NCBI GenBank assembly: GCA_020161295.1 | Contig: JAIUOA010000005.1 | Coordinates: 99,617 to 163,616 of the forward strand | Reading direction: 5' to 3' | DNA from: Bacillota bacterium | GTDB lineage: Bacteria; Bacillota; Clostridia; Peptostreptococcales; Acidaminobacteraceae | DNA: 64,000 nucleotides | Part shown: positions 50,945-59,518 of the stretch, piece by piece | Layout of the letters: every line of letters begins with the position of its first letter | How positions within the stretch are numbered: the first letter of the stretch is position 1 | Notes under the pieces: generated by a model | The model's database searches: none | Told to the model about the DNA's origin: nothing | Seen by the model: the letters and a program-made list of their open reading frames with translations, nothing else | Made by a program: the position numbers and the translations under genes

Positions 50945-52842
50945 TGTGCAGCCTCCAAAAGCTTAGAAGTCCACAACTTAACTCGATCTGTATCTTCGAT
51001 CCAGTATTCATTAAGAAGCGGTTTGATTTCATAAAGTATAATGTCTTTAAGTTTTTTAGAATCTATCTTTGAATTGGAATAAAAGTAACTATGACCAATT
51101 TTGTAACCTGATCCCAAGAGTGGATCTTCCTCAATCTCATCATTCAGCAATATGACCTGATTCACCACTTTCGTTAAACAATCATTTGCATTGTTTTCGA
51201 CATATTCAAGAAAACTCTCATTTAGGAAAGCTGGTTCCATAGTATAAAAGGCAAATCGTCTTCTTAATGCATAATCGATTAGTGCAATACTACGATCTGC
51301 AGTATTCATCATTCCAATAATGTGGACATTATCCGGTATATAAAAGGGTTCATCTGCGCCTTGCAATTGAATCTCATATTCTTGCCCACGCTTATCAGCT
51401 TCTATTAGCATCAATAGTTCACCAAAAATTTTACTAATATTTCCTCGATTAATTTCGTCGATTATAAAGAACCAATCATTATCAGGATCTTTTGAAGCCT
51501 TTTCACAAAAGGAATAAAAGGATCCTTTTCTCAGCTCAAAACCTGATTGGTTCGGTCTATAGCCCATAACAAAATCTTCATATCCATAGCTCTGATGAAA
51601 TTGGACAAAACAAATTCTTTCGGAGGAAAGTTCACCTATAAGAGAATATGCGAGCCTTTTTGCTACAAATGTCTTGCCAACACCAGGTGCACCTTGTAGG
51701 ATTAAATTCTTTTTACGTATCAATTGATTTATTAATGAATCATAATCTTCCGATGTCAGAAACACTTCTTGGAGAAATTTTTCTCTATTATAAATCGTAT
51801 TTGATTTTGATAGATTGTATTCTTGTATCGTTATCTCAGAAATCAAATTATTATCCGTTTCATGTTCGCTTAAAAATTGTTCATACAATTTTAAAATCTT
51901 TGGAAATGCACCGTTTACTCTTGCTTTATCCTTATCTATTAAAACTTCAATGTCTTTAGTTATCATGTTAAATTTTTGAACTGAGTCATATGTGAATAAA
52001 TTTATATTTCCTTCATACTCGGGCAAAAGTTTTCTTGACTCATCTTCTAACTGTTGTAAATATACTTTTATTGTTTTATAATCATAAGGTTTTCCATTTT
52101 TCCGAGTAGGAGCTTCTAACCATTTCTTAAATTCTAACACTATTGTAGGTTTTGCTTCGATTTTCTGTAATTCTTGTATTTGTAATTGTCTCGTGTAAGC
52201 GAAAAAAGCGATATCCATAGCAAGCATCCTATTTTCAGGATCTTGATAACAAAACGAATCTAATCGAGATTGGTTCATCACCATCAATTCTTCGTCTAAA
52301 ACTGCAATTTCTCTGATAGAATCACATAATTTATTATATGCTTCCAACCTACTCTCACTCATGTTAATCTCAAATATGGGTGCTAAAGCTTTTAAAATAC
52401 TGTATTTGTAAATATAATACTTATCAGGATATTTGAAGGTAAGATAAACACTAACCGCATGTTGATCCTGATAGGTACTTTTCCAATTTGAATCTTCCAA
52501 TCTCATTTTGGATACAAACAATTCAACACCTGATTTAAAGTCTTGGATTCTATCTTCAAGTAGCAATGACTCATCAAAAAGAATTCTGAAAAGTGACCTA
52601 ACAGATTCCGGTTCTCTTTTGGCGAAATAAACCATTATCGCCAATGGTCTTGCAACACCTATATCTAACAAATTAACGTGCTTAGAAAACGCTTTTTCAA
52701 GCATCACGGCAAATTCTGGTGACTCAATGTCCCAATGATCCTGGAAATATTTCACTGCAACCCATTTGTATCTTTCTTCAGTATCGATCTTCTTAAAATC
52801 CGCCTTATACAAACTTATTATTTCTCGAATCTTATCATGCAT
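50941..52842 (-). CDS. mcrB: McrB-type AAA+ NTPase of a modification-dependent restriction system
   Basis: A 633-residue protein. The N-terminal region of about 300 residues is unlike the DUF3578 reader of E. coli McrB and may be a different modified-DNA-binding domain. The AAA+ core has Walker A GAPGVGKT (about residue 390), WFFIIDEINRGN as Walker B with the MNTADRS signature, and YALRRRF sensor 2. It assembles on modified DNA and drives cutting by McrC. ATG 52842 has GGAGG nine bases upstream and is preferred over 52869. Confidence 0.88.
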   Translation of the reverse strand: MHDKIREIISLYKADFKKIDTEERYKWVAVKYFQDHWDIESPEFAVMLEKAFSKHVNLLDIGVARPLAIMVYFAKREPESVRSLFRILFDESLLLEDRIQDFKSGVELFVSKMRLEDSNWKSTYQDQHAVSVYLTFKYPDKYYIYKYSILKALAPIFEINMSESRLEAYNKLCDSIREIAVLDEELMVMNQSRLDSFCYQDPENRMLAMDIAFFAYTRQLQIQELQKIEAKPTIVLEFKKWLEAPTRKNGKPYDYKTIKVYLQQLEDESRKLLPEYEGNINLFTYDSVQKFNMITKDIEVLIDKDKARVNGAFPKILKLYEQFLSEHETDNNLISEITIQEYNLSKSNTIYNREKFLQEVFLTSEDYDSLINQLIRKKNLILQGAPGVGKTFVAKRLAYSLIGELSSERICFVQFHQSYGYEDFVMGYRPNQSGFELRKGSFYSFCEKASKDPDNDWFFIIDEINRGNISKIFGELLMLIEADKRGQEYEIQLQGADEPFYIPDNVHIIGMMNTADRSIALIDYALRRRFAFYTMEPAFLNESFLEYVENNANDCLTKVVNQVILLNDEIEEDPLLGSGYKIGHSYFYSNSKIDSKKLKDIILYEIKPLLNEYWIEDTDRVKLWTSKLLEAAH

Positions 52843-52861
52843 GATTAAATCCTCCAGTTCA

Positions 52862-53719
52862 TTATTCATTAAAATTACTATTATTAATTTGCATTTTACA
52901 ATTTAATAACCACTCATCATAAATTGCCAACTGCTCACCATCCAAATACCCCAAAGCCTTCTTCACCATTACATCCGGTACACCATAATACGCTTCAGCG
53001 ATACTCCCGGCTATAGCCGCAAGTGTATCACTATCACCCCCTAGTGAAATGGCATTTCGAATCGTCTCTTCAAATGACTCCGATTCAAGAAAAGCTTGGA
53101 TTGCCTGTGGCACTGTTTCTTGGCATGTTTCATTAAAACTATAAGCTGCTCTAATATCATCAAGACAGAAATCCAAGTTATAATACTGATCGCTAACAAC
53201 TTTTCGTATCTCAGCTTTATCATACCCCGTTTTCGCCATGTATATGACCATCGCAGTAGCTTCTGCACCTTTTAATCCTTCCACATGATTATGACTAACG
53301 CTAGTGATTGCTTTTGACAATGCCTTTATTTCCTCCTCACTCGCAGCAATTGCAGCCACGGGGCTGATTCGCATCGCAGCACCATTGCCATAACTCCCGT
53401 AGGGCTTGGGATTTTCGCTGAAAATCCACTGTCCAAAACGGCCGCCATACCCACAGTTAGGATACTTTCTACCAATCGTCTTCATATATAAAACCGTATT
53501 TTCTGTCAATCTATCAAGATAGTCTTTACTTACTCTATAATTGTCTTCACTGTTCTTAAACGTTCTTTCAGTCTCTATTAAAGCCTTTGCAACCGCAAGC
53601 GTCATGATGGAATCATCTGTCACATAGCATTCATCCGTAAACAATTCAAAGTCTTTCGATTTATGATTATTGAACTCAAACCTCGAGCCTACAATATCCC
53701 CAATAATTGCACCAATCAT
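52862..53719 (-). CDS. ADP-ribosylglycohydrolase (DraG family)
   Basis: A 285-residue ADP-ribosylglycohydrolase. Metal-site residues are visible as TDDS (34-37), NHVEGLKGAEATA, and LGGDSDTLAAIAG near the C-terminus. It removes ADP-ribose from protein or nucleic acid arginine-type links. ATG 53719 has AAGGCGG eight bases upstream; it begins 4 bases after the VWA gene stop. The gene is downstream of macro-HTH and VWA genes and ahead of mcrB by 19 bases, suggesting a combined transcript. Confidence 0.92.
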   Translation of the reverse strand: MIGAIIGDIVGSRFEFNNHKSKDFELFTDECYVTDDSIMTLAVAKALIETERTFKNSEDNYRVSKDYLDRLTENTVLYMKTIGRKYPNCGYGGRFGQWIFSENPKPYGSYGNGAAMRISPVAAIAASEEEIKALSKAITSVSHNHVEGLKGAEATAMVIYMAKTGYDKAEIRKVVSDQYYNLDFCLDDIRAAYSFNETCQETVPQAIQAFLESESFEETIRNAISLGGDSDTLAAIAGSIAEAYYGVPDVMVKKALGYLDGEQLAIYDEWLLNCKMQINNSNFNE

Positions 53720-53723
53720 AGTA

Positions 53724-54374
53724 TTACCGCCTTTTCCTAGAGTCAAAGTCTCTATCAATTCGGTCTTTCCAGCCTTTTTCAATCGCTCGTTTCGAGCGAA
53801 TCATACTGACGGTTTCACTGATTACTTCGTAATTGAGCTGTGTTCCGTTGCTATCCGCATGGTAGTTTGCTGCCCGATCTTCTCCAATGCCAAATCGCTT
53901 TGCGGTTTCTATGGCATCAATATTGGCGCCTAGAAAGATAAATTCCCAACCATATCTTTCTTTCTGACGATCAATCATCCTTTTAATTTGGTCGTAGGAG
54001 TACTCGATACTGGCATTTTCCATGCCGTCTGTAATGATGATGAACATGACTTTTTCAGCACGCTCAGACTCTGAAGCATACTTCTGGACATTGCCCATTT
54101 TGTGAATCGTTTTTCCGATGGCATCCAGTAAAGCTGTGGAACCCCTTACATAATATTCTTTCTCCGTTATCATCGATACTTTTTCTAGGTCATAACGATC
54201 ATGAAGCAGCTCAACCTTATCATCAAACAATACTGTAGTGATGTGTGCTTCGCCTTCTTCCGTTTTCTGTTTCGCTAATACACTGTTGAACCCGCCGATG
54301 GTGTCGCTTTCTAGGCCATTCATCGATCCGCTTCTGTCCAAAATAAAAACCAGTTCCGTTAATCCTCTTTTCAT
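53724..54374 (-). CDS. VWA-domain protein (TerY-like)
   Basis: A 216-residue von Willebrand factor A protein. The MIDAS motif is DRSGS at residues 13-17, with the later T in GSTALLDAIG and D in IIITDGMEN completing the metal site. There is no membrane anchor or signal peptide, so it is cytosolic and resembles TerY or Firmicute VWA proteins. Start ATG 54374 has GGAGG seven bases upstream. It sits between the macro-HTH gene and the ADP-ribosylglycohydrolase. Confidence 0.9.
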   Translation of the reverse strand: MKRGLTELVFILDRSGSMNGLESDTIGGFNSVLAKQKTEEGEAHITTVLFDDKVELLHDRYDLEKVSMITEKEYYVRGSTALLDAIGKTIHKMGNVQKYASESERAEKVMFIIITDGMENASIEYSYDQIKRMIDRQKERYGWEFIFLGANIDAIETAKRFGIGEDRAANYHADSNGTQLNYEVISETVSMIRSKRAIEKGWKDRIDRDFDSRKRR

Positions 54375-54453
54375 GTTGCATCCTCCATTCATCTATTTGA
54401 TGTTTTAAGGATACATCTTTCAATGCTTACAAAGGTAACCTGTCAATTGACTT

Positions 54454-55428
54454 TTAATAACCCAACAGTTTTTCATTGTAGTGGAAAAGAACCGCATTGA
54501 TTTCATTGACATCATAACGCTTTGATTCGAGAAAATAACTGATGATCACATCAAAGTAATTGCTGTTAGACAAAGCAAATCCAGACTTGAGCAATAGATC
54601 TTTCGTTTCATCTAGGTTAAGCTGCAAAGCAATCGCAAACGCCACCGCAGTCTGTTTGGTTGGGGTATACTGATTATTATTTCTGATTTTAGAAAATGTC
54701 TGCTTGGTGACATTGGCTTTCTTATAGACTTCAGGATCCTTTAGGCCACGCTCATCAATCAGGCGTAATAGCATCTCAGCAAACGATTCATCCATGCGCT
54801 TGATGACATCATCCAGCGACTGTTGCTTTGGTGAATAGGGTACTGAATAAACGATCTCTCGTCTCTCGGTTTCCCTATATCGATTTGAAAATTTGTGTTC
54901 CTCTATGTAATGATCATCGATGTAGGATTCAACGGAAGCATATAACGCTTCAGAAAGTTGATAGGCCTTCTTATCAAAGACGACCAAATATACCGTCATC
55001 TCATTAAAAAGCAGAAATTCCCCGATGGAACGAATCGCAACATTAAGCGCAATGTCCTTCGGATAGCCATAAGCACCTGACGCAATGAGTGGAAAAGCAA
55101 CGCTCTCAAAGCCTCGTTCTTTTACGAGCGCCAGCGCATTTTTATAGCAGCTTTTTAAAATCTCTTCCTCACCACTATTTCCGTCTTTCCAGACTGGACC
55201 AACTGTATGGATGATGAAGCCTGCAGGGAGGTTAAACGCCTCTGTTAAAGCACACTTTCCCGGTGCTAATGGAATCATTTTGGCTGTTTCGTCTCGCAAA
55301 CGTGCTCCTTCAATTTTATGGATCATGCCATCCACACCAGCTACGCCGAACATTTCAGCATTTGTTGGATTGACGATAGCATCAACGTGCATTTTAGTTA
55401 TGTCGTTTCTTACGATTTCAAATGGCAT
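54454..55428 (-). CDS. macro-domain protein fused to a C-terminal HTH
   Basis: A 324-residue protein. The macro domain (about residues 1-170) has VDAIVNPTNAEMFGVAGVDGMIH and PLIASGAYGYP. A linker is followed by a helix-turn-helix region (about 210-280; VYKKANVTKQTFSKIRNNNQYTPTKQTAVAFAIAL). Macro domains bind or hydrolyse ADP-ribose, so the fusion could be a regulator that senses ADP-ribose or its derivative. Start at ATG 55428 with GAAGGTG. The VWA gene follows by 79 bases. Confidence 0.9.
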   Translation of the reverse strand: MPFEIVRNDITKMHVDAIVNPTNAEMFGVAGVDGMIHKIEGARLRDETAKMIPLAPGKCALTEAFNLPAGFIIHTVGPVWKDGNSGEEEILKSCYKNALALVKERGFESVAFPLIASGAYGYPKDIALNVAIRSIGEFLLFNEMTVYLVVFDKKAYQLSEALYASVESYIDDHYIEEHKFSNRYRETERREIVYSVPYSPKQQSLDDVIKRMDESFAEMLLRLIDERGLKDPEVYKKANVTKQTFSKIRNNNQYTPTKQTAVAFAIALQLNLDETKDLLLKSGFALSNSNYFDVIISYFLESKRYDVNEINAVLFHYNEKLLGY

Positions 55429-55465
55429 AGTTTCACCTTCTTCGCAGTAATATTATTGGTTTAAC

Positions 55466-55654
55466 TCATTTTTTTATGTTGATCTTACCTTTTGTTATCA
55501 CGCCAATCATAAGCACACCTATACCAGCGACTGCTTTACCAGCATCTTTAACCATCTTCACATGGTCATTTCTACAGTTTTCGCAATACTTATGTTTATA
55601 TGACTTAGGTAGTGTTCTCATACATTTTTTGTTTTTACATTTCTTAATTTCCAT
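55466..55654 (-). CDS. small zinc-ribbon peptide
   Basis: A 62-residue protein with Cys pairs CKNKKCMRTLP and KYCENCRND, a zinc ribbon. A glycine-rich hydrophobic stretch follows (VAGIGVLMIGVITKG) that may be a membrane contact, and the termini are strongly basic. It starts at ATG 55654 with AGGAG; the 336-residue gene ends inside it (11-base overlap), so it is coupled to that gene. Confidence 0.6.
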   Translation of the reverse strand: MEIKKCKNKKCMRTLPKSYKHKYCENCRNDHVKMVKDAGKAVAGIGVLMIGVITKGKINIKK

Positions 55655-56654
55655 AATTTGATTCTCCTAGCAATTTTTCTTCTTCGTAGTATGGTAATGC
55701 TTTTATTTTCTTACCTATCTCAGGGATAGACTTTGTCCAATAATTGTGTGGTGACGGATCTATTAAATCAAGTCGCTCCATTAATCCTTCTGTTTCAAGG
55801 TAAGTCTTTTGAATATATTCTGCATAATAGTCTAAACTGATTCTGGAAGCTTCGCTTTCTCCCATTTCAAAATATGCCATCGCTTCAGCAAATGATACCA
55901 TATTAATAGCACACAAACTTTCTCGAATTTCGTTCATTCTTGAATTTAGCTTTACCGGAGCGGCTCCGGTTATCAACTTGCCAAAAAATGATTCTGGTTG
56001 ATTCTTAATAAATGTAACGTTAGCCATTTGGCTTTGCATCAACAGATTTCTGCTATCTTCAGCATCAGAGGCAATTCTTAGCAAGGCCATTGTTTTAAGC
56101 TCTGGATTTTTTATGGTCATCGCTTGTATTAGTTTTTGTTGGCAACTGTATGCTGTTGCTAAACGATCAAACTCCTGACCTTGGCGAACTTCTTCAACTG
56201 CAATCTGAACAAGTCTTATTTGCTCTGCTATTTGAGCCATTTGCATTTGAGTCGCAAAATTAGTCGCGGCTTGAGTTACTTCTGGCGTACACTTAATGTG
56301 TTCTAAAGATATCGTGGAAACAATTTTCTTAGTTTCAACATCCACTAAGTTTGCCATCAATGATCCATCTTTTTTAGTCATCAACTTGATGACACCTTCA
56401 GCTAGTTTAGACTTCTGATCATCTGATAATACTGCTTGAAGATATTCCTCTGGTATGCTAGATTTTACAACATTTAAAAATGCTGGAGCAGAATAGAGCA
56501 TTTGTTCAATTTTTAATAATACAACTTTCGCATTTTTAAGTAACGGTCTCGCCAATTCAGGTAAAAATAAGAAATGATCATCAATATTCGGATAATAATC
56601 TTCACTATCTACAAATACTAAATCTGCAGGAATAGAACTTGATACATCACTCAT
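55644..56654 (-). CDS. uncharacterised 336-residue protein coupled to ImmA/IrrE gene
   Basis: A 336-residue, helix-rich protein without motif that I recognise. It has an acidic N-terminus (DLVFVDSEDYYPNIDDHFLFLPEL), a helical middle (AATNFATQMQMAQIAEQIRLVQIAVEEVRQGQEF) and repeats of long helices. ATG 56654 has GAGGTG ten bases upstream. It begins 19 bases after the ImmA/IrrE gene and its stop overlaps the zinc-ribbon start, making a three-gene module. It might be the protein degraded by, or protected from, the protease. Confidence 0.5.
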   Translation of the reverse strand: MSDVSSSIPADLVFVDSEDYYPNIDDHFLFLPELARPLLKNAKVVLLKIEQMLYSAPAFLNVVKSSIPEEYLQAVLSDDQKSKLAEGVIKLMTKKDGSLMANLVDVETKKIVSTISLEHIKCTPEVTQAATNFATQMQMAQIAEQIRLVQIAVEEVRQGQEFDRLATAYSCQQKLIQAMTIKNPELKTMALLRIASDAEDSRNLLMQSQMANVTFIKNQPESFFGKLITGAAPVKLNSRMNEIRESLCAINMVSFAEAMAYFEMGESEASRISLDYYAEYIQKTYLETEGLMERLDLIDPSPHNYWTKSIPEIGKKIKALPYYEEEKLLGESNYGN

Positions 56655-56673
56655 ATAGTGCACCTCACTTTTT

Positions 56674-57510
56674 TTAAATGGACGTTTGCAATGATTTCAT
56701 AATTTTGTCCGCTGCTTCTACTACTACTCGAACCGAAAAATAAGGTTCAGTTCCATTGATTAAATATCCTTTCAAATAATGTTCATTATCATACGCTAAG
56801 CCTAAAGTCTTACAAACTAATTCACAGACTCTTTCAGCTTCGAATTCCTCTTGCTCCTTACTTAAATGCTCATTTGACCTATCCATAACTCTTAATCTTT
56901 GATTCTCTTTATCAACTGGAAGATGCCCACATAGGATATGGCCAACTTCGTGCAATATCGTTGCCGCTTTTTTATTTTCATCTAAATTTTTATTCACAAC
57001 TATTGCATAATGCGAATTTGTTGTTACTTCCTTCTTGCCATCAAATGATCTTACTTTGATTGGGGTTTCCATAAATTCAACTTGTCCACCCATTCTAGAA
57101 CCATAGTCCTTTTCTCCATAATAAATACCAAGCTGATTTAATACATATATTAACGTGGGTAGAATTTTTCCTGTTAGTGGATCTGATTTAGGTAAGTTAA
57201 AAGTATCTTTCATGTCGCTTGGAATCTGATCACCATATGTATCCGCATAATCATATACAAAATTAATTGGGCCAAAAGGTAACATGATTACTATAGGCGT
57301 AGCATCAGGTTTAACGCGTCTGTCATATCGTCTTTCCCAAATATCTTCTGTCTCAACAAATAATGCTCCTGGTCTTTGTAGTAATACTAATGCAGAGTTA
57401 AAATACGAATATCCTTTCGTCAAGCGCATAAAAATTGCAAAATTTACAAAATCATCGTATAATCCGTCATGATAAATTTTATTAAAAAGTGTACTCTTGT
57501 TTAATGCCAT
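56674..57510 (-). CDS. ImmA/IrrE-family metallopeptidase
   Basis: A 278-residue metallopeptidase. The zinc site HEVGH (H187, E188, H191) is preceded by an ATIL helix, with the third ligand Glu in EEFEAERVCELV about 35 residues on. ImmA/IrrE enzymes cleave repressor proteins to start mobile-element or stress responses. No XRE repressor lies next to it, unlike in ICEBs1. ATG 57510 follows AAAGGA at ten bases. It is the first gene of a three-gene module with a 336-residue protein and a zinc ribbon. Confidence 0.88.
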   Translation of the reverse strand: MALNKSTLFNKIYHDGLYDDFVNFAIFMRLTKGYSYFNSALVLLQRPGALFVETEDIWERRYDRRVKPDATPIVIMLPFGPINFVYDYADTYGDQIPSDMKDTFNLPKSDPLTGKILPTLIYVLNQLGIYYGEKDYGSRMGGQVEFMETPIKVRSFDGKKEVTTNSHYAIVVNKNLDENKKAATILHEVGHILCGHLPVDKENQRLRVMDRSNEHLSKEQEEFEAERVCELVCKTLGLAYDNEHYLKGYLINGTEPYFSVRVVVEAADKIMKSLQTSI

Positions 57511-57570
57511 AATTATCAAATTCCTTTGATTTATTTTTTTGCCTTTTTGAGCATTCGCTATCTTTGTGTA

Positions 57571-58083
57571 TTATTCAATATAATAAATCCCGATTTTCCC
57601 TTCCATTCCATTTTCTGATCCTTCAAATGACACATCTAAATCAAGATCATAAAGCAAGTCAATCAAATCAGCTATATTATCAAACCTATCTTCAAATAGT
57701 GGTTTTCTATTTTCAATAGAATTTACACCCAATAAAAATAATAAGTAATACACTTCGTCAATGTCATCAAGAATATCTTCCTTGGAAACATTGATGAATT
57801 CTCTACCGTATTTTCTTTCGATTCGTGAAATTACATCAAGCTTTAAATCTTCATCAAACTTAGTAATTCCGTCAAAATATGCAACAAATCTGTTGTTTAA
57901 GTAATACTCGAGATCTCTAGTAGCTCCAAATGTAAAAAGCAAATCCTCAATTTCATTTGAAGTACAAATATCTAATGCAGTTTTACTATCACAATCGGTT
58001 GCGTTTGGATCTTCTCCATTTGATAATAACTTGGAAACTAAATCAATGTTATTTTGTTTAATTGCTTCATGTAATTTCGACAT
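57571..58083 (-). CDS. ankyrin-like small protein
   Basis: A 170-residue protein. The N-terminal part (about residues 2-50) matches one or two ankyrin repeats (LHEAIKQNNIDLVSKLLSNGEDPNATDCDSKTALDIC). The C-terminal acidic part (about 60-170) has no recognisable fold. ATG 58083 follows GGGAGG at about five bases. It may act as an interaction or immunity protein; its role is unknown. Confidence 0.6.
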   Translation of the reverse strand: MSKLHEAIKQNNIDLVSKLLSNGEDPNATDCDSKTALDICTSNEIEDLLFTFGATRDLEYYLNNRFVAYFDGITKFDEDLKLDVISRIERKYGREFINVSKEDILDDIDEVYYLLFLLGVNSIENRKPLFEDRFDNIADLIDLLYDLDLDVSFEGSENGMEGKIGIYYIE

Positions 58084-58100
58084 TCCATCCTCCCACCATC

Positions 58101-58211
58101 TCACACATCAAATTCCATATCATCTTCACATAAGAAAACATTCTCAGCAAACGTCTTAAATTCTTCCAACTTCATATTTAACACCCGACATTCTGAATAA
58201 CCTTTTTTCAT
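58101..58211 (-). CDS. possible 36-residue ORF or gene remnant
   Basis: A frame of 36 codons (start 58211, TGA 58101-58103; FKTFAENVFLCEDDMEFDV at the end) reads like the tail of a soluble protein. It has only a distant AAGG upstream. It could be a remnant of a deleted gene between the ankyrin and YdbC genes. Weak evidence. Confidence 0.2.
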   Translation of the reverse strand: MKKGYSECRVLNMKLEEFKTFAENVFLCEDDMEFDV

Positions 58212-58283
58212 AAATTATTAGACACTACCTTCTGAATTTACTTATTCACAATCGACACTTTATTAGTGATTTTCGCTGACAAC

Positions 58284-58505
58284 TTACAATTCTATAGCAT
58301 TTAATGTTTCTTTTAACTTCTTAACTTCCTCCAAGGTCAAAGTCACGCCTTTTCCCATCTTCTCATGCTCTGGATCCCATTCTCTCAAATCATATTTTGC
58401 TTCTTTGTCATTCCAACTCACAAGGTTTAGTTCTTTCGTCCAGCCTTTTGCTGAAATTGACAATACTCCGATTGTATCTTTAATTTCAAACTTTATCTCT
58501 GCCAT
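58284..58505 (-). CDS. YdbC-family PC4-like protein
   Basis: A 73-residue protein of the YdbC/PC4-like single-strand DNA-binding type. It has two beta-strand segments (IGVLSISAKGWTKELNLVSWND, KYDLREWDPEHEKMGKG) and a final helix (TLEEVKKLKETLNAIEL). The PC4 fold binds single-stranded DNA or RNA as a dimer. It has a GAGGAGAG ribosome binding site and follows the WYL gene by 34 bases, in one operon with the type III restriction genes. Confidence 0.8.
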   Translation of the reverse strand: MAEIKFEIKDTIGVLSISAKGWTKELNLVSWNDKEAKYDLREWDPEHEKMGKGVTLTLEEVKKLKETLNAIEL

Positions 58506-58539
58506 AATTAACTCTCCTCGATATTTATTCTTAAGTTAC

Positions 58540-59508
58540 TCATCTTTGCGTAACGCTTTTCGCCATATTTACAAACTCGTTCTTAACCTCTGCTGGCGCT
58601 AAAATTGTCATCTTGCTCCCAAAACCAAACACCCATCCATAAAATGTAGGGCTAATTGATACTTCAACGATAGCTTTAAAGCAATTGCTGCCAAGTTCCT
58701 GAGTGTTTACACTTTCACCAAATCGATCGACAATGACATCCATTAAATCATTTGTGCATTTTAGTTCTACAGTCTTTGTATCGCCATCGAACATCTCAAA
58801 CACACTTTTCGCATATTCAGCGACATCAAATTCAGCTGGTTTTGTAACAGAGTTTATAGCCGTAATGGTCGTTTGAGCCATGCGATCTACTCTGAATTTA
58901 CTGATCTTACCATGTTTCTTGCTAAAGCCAATAGCATAGTAATGATCTTCACTCCAAATTAACGCATATGGACTAAGGCTATATACACTTCCTTCATTTT
59001 TAAAAATCTTCTCTTTTTTGCCGGTGTACTGATAGTATTTGAATTCTATCTGCTTGCTCGAATTAATGGCGGAGTGGATTGCGTCAACTGTATAATATAT
59101 TTCTTCATTCGCAGGTTTTATTCGTTGGTCAACGTAGACATGACTACTTAGCTCAGACGCTTGATTCTTACTTACTAAAGTTGCTAACTTTCGAATCAGC
59201 TCATTACTCTTTTTCTGAGTAATGAGCTTTGATGATTCAACTGCATCAACGAGTAACTTTACTTCTGCAAGCTCAAAGTCTCGATTTCCAATGAAATATC
59301 TATTTTGAGTGGATTTAATTGTGATTATATCAACGCCAGTCTCTTCAATTGATTCAAGGTCCGCCATAATCGTTCTACGATGAGCTTTAATTCCCTGCTT
59401 ATCCAATAATTCAACTATATCTGTAATCGAGAGAGTACTTTGTTCGTCCGTATTCTCATATAGAATTCTTAAAATACTGAGTATTCGAGATTTGCTATTA
59501 TTCTCCAT
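58540..59508 (-). CDS. HTH-WYL regulator of the type III restriction operon
   Basis: A 322-residue regulator. The N-terminal HTH (SITDIVELLDKQGIKAHRRTIMADLESIEETG) precedes a WYL domain (about 140-215, IEFKYYQYTGKKEKIF...SLSPYALIWSEDHYYAIGF) and a C-terminal WCX-like part. It begins 10 bases after the Res gene stop. WYL proteins often tune defence genes by sensing nucleotides or nucleic acids; autoregulation of this operon is inferred. Confidence 0.88.
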   Translation of the reverse strand: MENNSKSRILSILRILYENTDEQSTLSITDIVELLDKQGIKAHRRTIMADLESIEETGVDIITIKSTQNRYFIGNRDFELAEVKLLVDAVESSKLITQKKSNELIRKLATLVSKNQASELSSHVYVDQRIKPANEEIYYTVDAIHSAINSSKQIEFKYYQYTGKKEKIFKNEGSVYSLSPYALIWSEDHYYAIGFSKKHGKISKFRVDRMAQTTITAINSVTKPAEFDVAEYAKSVFEMFDGDTKTVELKCTNDLMDVIVDRFGESVNTQELGSNCFKAIVEVSISPTFYGWVFGFGSKMTILAPAEVKNEFVNMAKSVTQR

Positions 59509-59518
59509 ATTTGCACCA

